Part shown: positions 37,940-44,090 of the stretch, in pieces
Layout: the number at the start of each line of letters is the position of its first letter
Numbering within the stretch: the stretch's first letter is position 1
Source of the DNA: Variovorax sp. KK3
GTDB taxonomy: Bacteria; Pseudomonadota; Gammaproteobacteria; Burkholderiales; Burkholderiaceae_C
Reading direction: 5' to 3'
Assembly (NCBI RefSeq): GCF_001984055.1
Contig: NZ_LYVO01000062.1
Coordinates: 1-44,090, forward strand
DNA: 44,090 nucleotides
Notes under the pieces: model-generated
Seen by the model: only the letters and a program-made list of their open reading frames with translations
What the model was told of the DNA's origin: nothing
Database searches by the model: none
Translations under genes and position numbers: made by a program

Positions 37940-39448
37940 ATGAAGCCGATCTGGATAGTGGATGACGACCAATCGATCCGCTTCGTGTTGGAAAAAGCCT
38001 TGCTGCGCGAAGACCTGCCCACGCGCAGCTTCACGAACACGCGCGAGGTGCTCGCTGCACTCGAGCTGGCGGCCGACGACGAGTCGCAGGGCCCGCAGGT
38101 GCTGGTGAGCGACATCCGCATGCCGGGTGGTTCGGGGCTCGACCTGCTCGACAAGATCAAGGCCAAGCACCCCGGCCTGCCGGTCATCATCATGACGGCC
38201 TTCTCCGACCTCGACAGTGCCGTCTCGGCCTTCCAGGGCGGCGCCTTCGAATACCTGCCCAAGCCTTTCGATCTGCCGCGCGCGGTCGAGCTGATTCGCC
38301 GCGCCGTCGACGAGAGCCAGCGCGAAGAGGTGGCCGAAGAGCGCATGGCCGCCACGCCCGAGATGCTGGGCCAGGCACCTGCCATGCAGGATGTCTTTCG
38401 CGCCATCGGTCGTCTGTCGCAAAGCAACGTGACCGTGCTCATCACCGGCGAGTCCGGCAGCGGCAAGGAACTCGTCGCGCGTGCGCTGCACAAGCACTCG
38501 CCGCGCGCCAGCGGCCCCTTCGTGGCCATCAACACCGCGGCGATTCCGAAAGACCTGCTCGAAAGCGAACTCTTCGGCCACGAGCGCGGTGCCTTCACCG
38601 GCGCGCAGACCATGCGTCGCGGCCGCTTCGAACAGGCCGAGGGCGGCACGCTCTTCCTCGACGAAATCGGCGACATGCCTTTCGATTTGCAGACGCGCCT
38701 GCTGCGCGTGCTGAGCGACGGGCATTTCTATCGCGTGGGCGGCCACAACTCGGTGAAGGCCAACGTGCGCGTCATCGCCGCGACCCACCAGGACCTGGAG
38801 CAGCGCGTGAAGCAGGGCGGCTTCCGCGAAGACCTGTTCCACCGGCTCAACGTGATCCGTCTGCGTCTGCCCGCGCTGCGCGAGCGCGGCGAAGACGTGC
38901 CCGCGCTCACGCGCCACTTCCTGCAGCAGAGCGCCAAGCAGCTGGGCGTGGAGCCCAAACGCATCTCGGATGCGGCGCTCGCGCAGCTTTCGGTCTTCGC
39001 CTTTCCCGGCAATGTTCGCCAACTGGAGAACATCTGCCATTGGCTGACCGTGATGGCGCCGGCGCAATTGATCGAAGCGAAGGACTTGCCGCCCGAGGTC
39101 ATGGTGGCAACGCCTGCCGAAGTGCCCGCCGTGATCGCAGGCGCCACCGCGCAGGGGAGCGACGAGCACGAGGCGGTGGCCGCTTCGGCCTCGGCACCGC
39201 CCGCGGTGCCGGGCACTGTCGCGGCTGCTTCGTCGTCGGCGTGGGAAAGCGGCCTCGAGATGGAGGCGCAGACCTTGCTCGCCGCGGGCCGCCACGACGT
39301 GTGGGACACGCTCACGCGCCGCTTCGAGTCGCGCCTCATCCTCACGGCGCTGGCCAACACGCGCGGCCGCCGCATCGAGGCGGCGCAGAAGCTCGGCATC
39401 GGCCGCAACACCATCACCCGCAAGATCCAGGAACTCGGCCTGGAGTAG
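37940..39448 (+). CDS. glnG: nitrogen regulation response regulator NtrC
   Basis: Encodes a 502-residue response regulator. The receiver domain has WIVDDDQS and the phosphorylated Asp 58 (LVSDIRMPGG). The sigma-54-interacting AAA+ domain has Walker A GESGSGKE, the GAFTGA loop that contacts sigma-54, and Walker B GGTLFLDEIGD. A C-terminal Fis-type helix-turn-helix (RIEAAQKLGIGRNTITRKIQEL) binds DNA. An Ala/Pro-rich linker of about 80 residues between AAA+ and Fis domains is longer than in E. coli. RBS AAGGAACTGC precedes the ATG. It is the likely activator of the glnA promoter upstream. Confidence 0.96.
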   Translation: MKPIWIVDDDQSIRFVLEKALLREDLPTRSFTNTREVLAALELAADDESQGPQVLVSDIRMPGGSGLDLLDKIKAKHPGLPVIIMTAFSDLDSAVSAFQGGAFEYLPKPFDLPRAVELIRRAVDESQREEVAEERMAATPEMLGQAPAMQDVFRAIGRLSQSNVTVLITGESGSGKELVARALHKHSPRASGPFVAINTAAIPKDLLESELFGHERGAFTGAQTMRRGRFEQAEGGTLFLDEIGDMPFDLQTRLLRVLSDGHFYRVGGHNSVKANVRVIAATHQDLEQRVKQGGFREDLFHRLNVIRLRLPALRERGEDVPALTRHFLQQSAKQLGVEPKRISDAALAQLSVFAFPGNVRQLENICHWLTVMAPAQLIEAKDLPPEVMVATPAEVPAVIAGATAQGSDEHEAVAASASAPPAVPGTVAAASSSAWESGLEMEAQTLLAAGRHDVWDTLTRRFESRLILTALANTRGRRIEAAQKLGIGRNTITRKIQELGLE

Positions 39449-39481
39449 AGCGAGGCGGGAGCGGCGCCGACGGCGCTGCGC

Positions 39482-39997
39482 TCAGCGGCTGCGCTGGCCC
39501 AATGTCAGCGTGTCGAGCTGGAAGTTGCCGCTGCGGTCCCAAAGCCAGGTGTCGACATAGGTGTGGCCTCCGAGCTTGCCGGGGTTCGGCAACGGCGACG
39601 CGTCCTTGATCAGCTGCGCGATCATGCCGCTCACCTCGGGCGCGTGGCTGGGCGTGCGCGAGAAGTACACGCCCGTCACCTTGCCCGTGCTGTCGATGTC
39701 GGTTTCGGTCACCACCACCGCGTAGACCAGCGGCGGGATCTTGCCCTTGTAGATGCGCTTCGGATAGGCCTTGTAGATGTGCTGCGCGCCGATCTTGCGG
39801 TAGGCGCGCACGGCCGGTGTCTGCGCGGTGATGAGGCGTGTGGTCGGCACTTCGGCAGAAGGCTTGGCCACTTCGTCGGCGGGCCCCTCTGCGCTCGCCG
39901 ACGAGGCCGGGCCGGCAGGCGTGTCCTGCTTGAAGATGGAACAGCCGGCCAGACCGAGGACTGTCGCGAGAAGAAGAGTCTTGAATGCGAAGTTCAT
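39482..39997 (-). CDS. lipoprotein with TonB-C-like domain
   Basis: Encodes a 171-residue protein with a lipobox (LLATVLGLAGC, Cys 19) and a C-terminal domain of about 90 residues (VVVTETDIDSTGKVTGVYFSRTP) resembling the TonB/TolA C-terminal fold. No membrane helix or Pro-rich spacer of a true TonB is seen, so energy transduction is unlikely. The gene overlaps the end of exonuclease III (ATGA). Similar lipoproteins are found in Burkholderiales without assigned function. It converges on ntrC with 33 bases between the stops. Confidence 0.8.
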   Translation of the reverse strand: MNFAFKTLLLATVLGLAGCSIFKQDTPAGPASSASAEGPADEVAKPSAEVPTTRLITAQTPAVRAYRKIGAQHIYKAYPKRIYKGKIPPLVYAVVVTETDIDSTGKVTGVYFSRTPSHAPEVSGMIAQLIKDASPLPNPGKLGGHTYVDTWLWDRSGNFQLDTLTLGQRSR

Positions 39998-40773
39998 GCG
40001 TCGAGCTCCAGGATCACGGGGGCATGGTCACTGGGCTTCTCCCATTTGCGCGGCACGCGGTCGATGACGCAGCCCTTGGCCAGCGGCTTCAGCGGCTCGC
40101 TCAGCAGGATGTGGTCGATGCGCAGGCCACGGTTTTTCTGGTAGCCCAACATGCGGTAGTCCCACCATGAATAGCTCTTCTCGGGCTGCTCGAAGAGGCG
40201 GAACGCATCGACCAGGCCCAGGCCCAGCAACGCCTTGAAGTGCTCACGCTCTTCGGTCGTGTGATGGATGGTTTCGGCCAGGCCCACAGGGTCGAAGCTG
40301 TCGCGGTCTTCCGGCGTGATGTTGAAGTCGCCCAGCAGCACCAGCCGCGGATGCGTCGCCATTTCCTGGCGCAGCCACTCGCGCAGCGCGCTCAGCCAGC
40401 TCATCTTGTAGGCGAACTTGTCACTGCCGGGCGCCTGTCCGTTGACGAAGTAGCCGTTGACCACGCGCAGCGGCCCCGAGGGCGTGTCGATCGTGGCGCT
40501 GATCACGCGTGAATGGTCGTCCGCGAAACCGCCGATGTTCTTCGCCACGTCGCGCCCGGGTGCGAGGCTCAGGATCGCGACGCCGTTGTAGGTCTTCTGG
40601 CCGAACACCGCCGCGTGGTAGCCGGCCGACTGCAGCACCTCCAGCGGGAACTTGTCGTCGCTCATCTTGAGCTCCTGCAGGCACAGCACGTCGACGGGGT
40701 TGGCGATGAGCCAGTCCAGCACGTGCTGCAGGCGGGCGGTGAGGGAGTTGACGTTCCAGGTGGCGATCTTCAT
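39994..40773 (-). CDS. xthA: exodeoxyribonuclease III
   Basis: Encodes a 259-residue protein of the ExoIII/APE1 family. The start KIATWNVNSLTARL holds the metal-binding Asn, LQELKM holds the metal-binding Glu (about 36), LGDFNITPEDRD the catalytic Asp/Asn, and the C-terminal SDHAPV the catalytic His. It cleaves at abasic sites and degrades 3' ends in base excision repair. ATG at 40773. Placement near glnA-ntrBC is common in Comamonadaceae, from memory. Confidence 0.95.
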   Translation of the reverse strand: MKIATWNVNSLTARLQHVLDWLIANPVDVLCLQELKMSDDKFPLEVLQSAGYHAAVFGQKTYNGVAILSLAPGRDVAKNIGGFADDHSRVISATIDTPSGPLRVVNGYFVNGQAPGSDKFAYKMSWLSALREWLRQEMATHPRLVLLGDFNITPEDRDSFDPVGLAETIHHTTEEREHFKALLGLGLVDAFRLFEQPEKSYSWWDYRMLGYQKNRGLRIDHILLSEPLKPLAKGCVIDRVPRKWEKPSDHAPVILELDA

Positions 40774-40908
40774 GCGTCGGGTGTCTCGTGGTGCTGGGCG
40801 GATTTTGCCTTCATTGGCCGCGGGTCCGCCTGTGCGGTCGGTGCCTGAGCACGTGTCGGCATTTCGCCCGACGGCCAGCGTGCGCTTCGCTCCGACGCGC
40901 TGCAGGCC

Positions 40909-41820
40909 TCAGCCATCGATCCAGGCCCGGTCGCCGGCGCCGAGTCGCGCCGCGATGAAATCCAGGAAGCAGGTGACCCGTGCGGCCAGCGCGGTGTTGC
41001 GGTAGTACACCGCGTTGATCGACTGCCGCACCTCCACCGTATCGCGCGCCAGCAGCTGGACCAGGTCACCGCGTCCGCGATCGCCGGCGGTCATGAAGTC
41101 CGACAGGCAGACGATGCCGGCACCCTCCAGCGCCAGCCGGCGCAGCGTCTCGCCGCTCGATGCGGTGACGGCGGGCTTGATCGGCCATTCGTCGCCATGC
41201 GGCCCGCGCAGCGGCCATCGGTTGAGCGACTCGGGCTGGGTGAAGCCCAGCAGCAGGTGCTTCGACAGGCCCGCCACCGAGCGCGGCCGGCCATGCTGCT
41301 CGAGGTAAGCCGGGCTGGCCAGCACGCGGACGCGGCTGGTGCCGAGGGGGCGCGCATGCAGCGTGGAGTCGCTCAGCGCGCCGATGCGGATCGCGACGTC
41401 GGTCCGGCGCTCCAGCAGGTCGATGTTGAGCTCGTCGGTGTCGAGTTCCAGCTCGATCTGCGAGTAGGCGACGCGGAAGGCCGGCACAAGCGGCACGATC
41501 GCATGCAGCATGAACGGCGTGGCGGCGTTCACGCGCAGGCGCCCGGCCGGCTGCTGGCGGCGCAAGCCCATCTGCTCCTCTGCCGTGTCGATGGCATCCA
41601 AGATGGCGCGGGCATGCGTCAGGAAGGCCTGGCCTTCCTCGGTGAGTTCGATGCGGCGGGTGGTCCTGCGCAGCAGCGTGGTCCCCAGCTTCTTCTCGAG
41701 CCGGCTCAGCGCGCGGCTGATGCCCGACACCGTCTGGCCCAGGCGCTCGGCCGCCGCCGTGATCGAGCCGGTGTCGACCACCGCGGTGAAGGCCTGCAGT
41801 TCGTCGAGCGTGGTCTTCAT
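40909..41820 (-). CDS. LysR family transcriptional regulator
   Basis: Encodes a 303-residue LTTR. A winged helix-turn-helix is at about 1-60 (LDELQAFTAVVDTGSITAAAERLGQTVSGISRALSRLEKKLG), with an effector-binding domain from about 90. Divergent from an MFS exporter gene, the typical arrangement in which the regulator controls its neighbour. The inducer is unknown. ATG at 41820; longer frames into the intergenic region have no support. Between its end and xthA lie 135 bases in which I see nothing recognisable. Confidence 0.92.
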   Translation of the reverse strand: MKTTLDELQAFTAVVDTGSITAAAERLGQTVSGISRALSRLEKKLGTTLLRRTTRRIELTEEGQAFLTHARAILDAIDTAEEQMGLRRQQPAGRLRVNAATPFMLHAIVPLVPAFRVAYSQIELELDTDELNIDLLERRTDVAIRIGALSDSTLHARPLGTSRVRVLASPAYLEQHGRPRSVAGLSKHLLLGFTQPESLNRWPLRGPHGDEWPIKPAVTASSGETLRRLALEGAGIVCLSDFMTAGDRGRGDLVQLLARDTVEVRQSINAVYYRNTALAARVTCFLDFIAARLGAGDRAWIDG

Positions 41821-41846
41821 CGGGGCTGTCGGCACGCGGCTGATTG

Positions 41847-41861
41847 TTGATTCTGGATCAA
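41847..41861. promoter_or_regulatory. LysR-type operator between regulator and exporter
   Basis: TTGAT (41847-41851), five bases, ATCAA (41857-41861) is a perfect dyad; it contains the T-N11-A pattern (T 41848 to A 41860) typical of LTTR binding sites. It lies between two divergent genes, where the regulator should bind. Confidence 0.6.
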
Positions 41862-41938
41862 ATATCTTATGAGGAATAGCGGGTTTTTCTGCAAACGACC
41901 CCGCCGCACACTCCTGCCCATTCCCACAGGAGTGTTCC

Positions 41939-43141
41939 ATGCCCATTGCCTTGCTCGCGCTGACCCTCAGCGCATTCGCCATCGGCACGACGGAGTTCGT
42001 GATCGTCGGCCTCATCCCCACCGTCGCCACGGACCTCGGCGTCGGTCTGCCGTCGGCCGGCCTGCTGGTCAGCCTGTATGCGCTCGGCGTCGCCATCGGC
42101 GCGCCCGTGCTCACCGCCTTGACGGGCCGCCTGCCGCGCAAGGCGCTGCTGCTCGGCCTGATGGCGCTGTTCACGGCCGGCAACCTGCTGGCCTGGCAGG
42201 CGCCGGGCTATGAATCGCTGATCGTGGCGCGCGTGCTCACGGGCCTGGCCCACGGCGTGTTCTTCTCCATCGGCTCCACCATCGCCACCGGCCTGGTGCC
42301 GAAGGAGAAGGCCGCGAGCGCCATCGCGATCATGTTCACCGGCCTCACGGTGGCGCTGGTGACGGGCGTGCCGCTGGGCACCTTCATCGGCCAGCACTTC
42401 GGCTGGCGCGAGACTTTCCTCGCGGTGTCGGCGCTGGGCGTGATCGCCTTCATCGGCAGCTGGATCTTCGTGCCCGGCGACATCCGCCATGCGCCGCCGG
42501 CCTCGCTGGCGCAGCAGGCCAAGGTGCTGGCCGAGCCGCGGCTGCTGCTGGTGTATGCGAAGACGGCCATCGGCTACGGCGGCTCGTTCATTCCCTTCAC
42601 TTTCCTCGCGCCGATCCTGCAGGAGGTCTCGGGTTTCTCGGCCGGTGCCGTGGGTTGGGTGATGCTGGTATACGGCGTGTCGGTCGCGGTGGGCAACATC
42701 TGGGGCGGCAAGCTGGCCGACCGGCACGGGCCCATTCCGGCGCTGCGGATCATCTTCGCGCTGCTGGCCGCGGTGCTGCTGCTGTTCAACTTCACGGCGC
42801 CGCATCCTTGGCTCGCCGTGGTCACGGTGCTGCTGTGGGGTGCGGTCGCCTTCGGCAACGTGCCGGGGCTGCAGGTCTACGTGGTCAAGCAGGCCGAGCG
42901 CTACACGCCGCAGGCAGTCGACGTGGCTTCGGGACTGAACATCGCGGCCTTCAACCTCGGCATCGCCGGCGCAGCCTGGGCGGGCGGCCTGATCGTCACG
43001 CACCTGGGCTTGATGCACACACCCTGGATCGGCGCGGTGGTGGTGCTGGTGTCGTTGGCGTTGACGCAATGGAGCGGTACGCTGGACAGGCGCGCCGGCA
43101 TTCCGGTGCGGGCCGGCGGGCCGGTGCCGGTCGGGCACTGA
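41939..43141 (+). CDS. MFS transporter (AraJ/YdhP-like drug or sugar exporter)
   Basis: Encodes a 400-residue major facilitator with 12 predicted membrane helices. The N-terminal words AFAIGTTEFVIVGLIP and LVSLYALGVAIGAPVL and the motif TGRLPRKALLLG between helices 2 and 3 are typical of the DHA1 family members AraJ, YdhP and NepI-like exporters. It likely exports a small molecule by proton antiport; the substrate is unknown. ATG at 41939 follows CAGGAGTGTTCC. It lies 39 bases before an aldo/keto reductase gene with the same direction, so both may answer to the same inducer. Confidence 0.9.
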   Translation: MPIALLALTLSAFAIGTTEFVIVGLIPTVATDLGVGLPSAGLLVSLYALGVAIGAPVLTALTGRLPRKALLLGLMALFTAGNLLAWQAPGYESLIVARVLTGLAHGVFFSIGSTIATGLVPKEKAASAIAIMFTGLTVALVTGVPLGTFIGQHFGWRETFLAVSALGVIAFIGSWIFVPGDIRHAPPASLAQQAKVLAEPRLLLVYAKTAIGYGGSFIPFTFLAPILQEVSGFSAGAVGWVMLVYGVSVAVGNIWGGKLADRHGPIPALRIIFALLAAVLLLFNFTAPHPWLAVVTVLLWGAVAFGNVPGLQVYVVKQAERYTPQAVDVASGLNIAAFNLGIAGAAWAGGLIVTHLGLMHTPWIGAVVVLVSLALTQWSGTLDRRAGIPVRAGGPVPVGH

Positions 43142-43180
43142 GCGGCTTCTCGTTTCAACTTTCCACTTCCGTCAAACATC

Positions 43181-43996
43181 ATGAACAGCAACAACCCCAT
43201 TCCCGCACTCGGCCTCGGCACCTTCCGCTTGAAGGGGCAGGTCGTCATCGATTCCGTCAAGACGGGCCTGTCGCTCGGCTACCGGCTCATCGACACCGCA
43301 CAGATCTACGGCAACGAGGCAGAGGTCGGCCAGGCGATCGCCGAAAGCGGCGTGCCGCGCGACGAGGTCTTCATCACCACCAAGATCTGGATCGACAACT
43401 TCGCCAGCGACAAGCTCGCCGCCAGCCTGAAGGAGAGCCTGAAGAAGCTGCGCACCGAGCAGGTGGACATGACGCTCATCCACTGGCCGTCGCCGCACGG
43501 CGCGGTGCCGGTAGCCGAATACATGGGTGCGCTGGCGGCGGCGCAGGACCAAGGCCTGACCCAGCGCATCGGTGTGTCGAACTTCAACACGGCGCTGCTG
43601 CAGGAGGTCATCGACGCCGTCGGCGCCGAGCGCATCGCCTCGCACCAGATCGAGCTGCACCCTGCGTTGCAGAACCGCAAGGTGGCAGCATTCAACGCGA
43701 AGTGCGGCATCCACACCACGTCCTACATGACCCTGGGCTACGGCAAGGCGCTGCAGGAGCCGGTGGTGCAGGCCATCGCCAACGACCTCGGCGCGACGCC
43801 GGCGCAGGTGGTGCTGGCATGGGCGATGCAGCAGGGCTTCGCGGTGATTCCTTCGTCGACGAAGCGGGCGAATCTGGAAGGCAATCTTGCTGCTCGGTCG
43901 CTGCGGCTGACGGACGATCAGATGGCGCGCATCGCTGTGTTGGATCGGGGGGAGCGTCTTGCGAGTCCGGAATCGCTTGCGCCTGTTTGGGATTGA
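43181..43996 (+). CDS. dkgB: aldo/keto reductase, 2,5-diketo-D-gluconate reductase type
   Basis: Encodes a 271-residue (beta/alpha)8 NADPH-dependent reductase. The tetrad region is DTAQIYGNE (Asp and Tyr) with the Lys in TTKIW and the His in LIHWPSP. The NADP-binding end IPSSTKRANLEGNL is typical. Closest recalled relative is E. coli DkgB, which reduces 2,5-diketogluconate and methylglyoxal-like carbonyls. The lack of any upstream regulator of its own and the short gap suggest it is transcribed with the MFS gene. After the stop, 94 bases to the window end hold nothing I can assign. Confidence 0.9.
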   Translation: MNSNNPIPALGLGTFRLKGQVVIDSVKTGLSLGYRLIDTAQIYGNEAEVGQAIAESGVPRDEVFITTKIWIDNFASDKLAASLKESLKKLRTEQVDMTLIHWPSPHGAVPVAEYMGALAAAQDQGLTQRIGVSNFNTALLQEVIDAVGAERIASHQIELHPALQNRKVAAFNAKCGIHTTSYMTLGYGKALQEPVVQAIANDLGATPAQVVLAWAMQQGFAVIPSSTKRANLEGNLAARSLRLTDDQMARIAVLDRGERLASPESLAPVWD

Positions 43997-44090
43997 CGTT
44001 GGGTGTCGAGGTGGCAGATAGCAAATAGCGCGCTGCAAAGGCGGCTGCGGGTGTGCCGGCATCGCTTCACTGTGGCGGCCTCCGCTTCGC

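Noticed and set aside
1..44090. CRISPR arrays, insertion sequences, tRNA or rRNA genes
   Set aside because: I saw no regularly spaced repeats, transposase-like proteins or terminal repeats, and no tRNA cloverleaf apart from the tRNA-like domain of tmRNA.

Overview
The window looks like chromosomal DNA of a high-GC betaproteobacterium of the Comamonadaceae, most probably Variovorax or a close relative. The main pointers are a fused aroA-cmk gene, a tmRNA tag reading ANDERFALAA, the gene order gyrA-(DUF2059)-serC-pheA-tyrA-aroA/cmk-rpsA-ihfB-lapA-lapB, and short dispersed-looking repeats of a kind I associate with this genus. The genus is an inference from gene content and memory, not from a database match. 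Almost all of the DNA is coding, and many neighbours overlap by ATGA or GTGA, so translational coupling is common.

Region 1 (1-10459, mostly minus strand): the start of an exported protein runs off the left edge. It is followed by a possible small membrane protein, a six-gene Mrp/Pha-type monovalent cation/proton antiporter operon (fused A/B, then C, D, E, F, G), the fluoride channel gene crcB, a TRAP transporter (dctP-dctQ-dctM) and a secreted ComEA-like helix-hairpin-helix protein with a clear terminator.

Region 2 (10588-22708, minus strand): a long housekeeping run from gyrA down to lapB. It covers DNA topology (gyrA), serine and aromatic amino acid synthesis (serC, pheA, tyrA, aroA), pyrimidine nucleotide supply (cmk), translation (rpsA), nucleoid architecture (ihfB) and LPS assembly control (lapA, lapB).

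Region 3 (22934-25490, plus strand): an OmpA-family protein with its own terminator, ubiG (ubiquinone synthesis), gph (2-phosphoglycolate phosphatase) and the tmRNA gene ssrA, whose promoter overlaps the gph stop codon.

Region 4 (25714-34615, plus strand): a PKMT-like methyltransferase with a regulatory domain, gamma-glutamyltransferase, a 16S rRNA pseudouridine synthase, and then an envelope-flavoured group: a secreted YncE-type beta-propeller, a polysaccharide deacetylase, a sterol-desaturase-type di-iron membrane enzyme, an EI24/CysZ-like membrane protein and a molybdopterin-binding (MoaB/CinA-like) protein. Two repeat elements sit here: one forms the N-terminal codons of the deacetylase, and one is a 57-bp tandem repeat carrying its own start codons between two ATGA junctions.

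Region 5 (34616-39448, plus strand): the nitrogen-control unit. It has NtrC-like sites and a sigma-54 promoter, then glnA, a terminator, a small secreted protein, ntrB and ntrC. The regulators encoded here probably act on the glnA promoter just upstream.

Region 6 (39482-43996): on the minus strand a TonB-C-like lipoprotein, exonuclease III and a LysR regulator; on the plus strand, diverging from the LysR gene across a short operator, an MFS exporter and an aldo/keto reductase.

I found no insertion sequence, integrase, CRISPR array or tRNA gene. The most unusual items are the 57-bp tandem repeat at 33642-33814, the repeat-derived N-terminus of the deacetylase, and glutamine at GyrA position 83.
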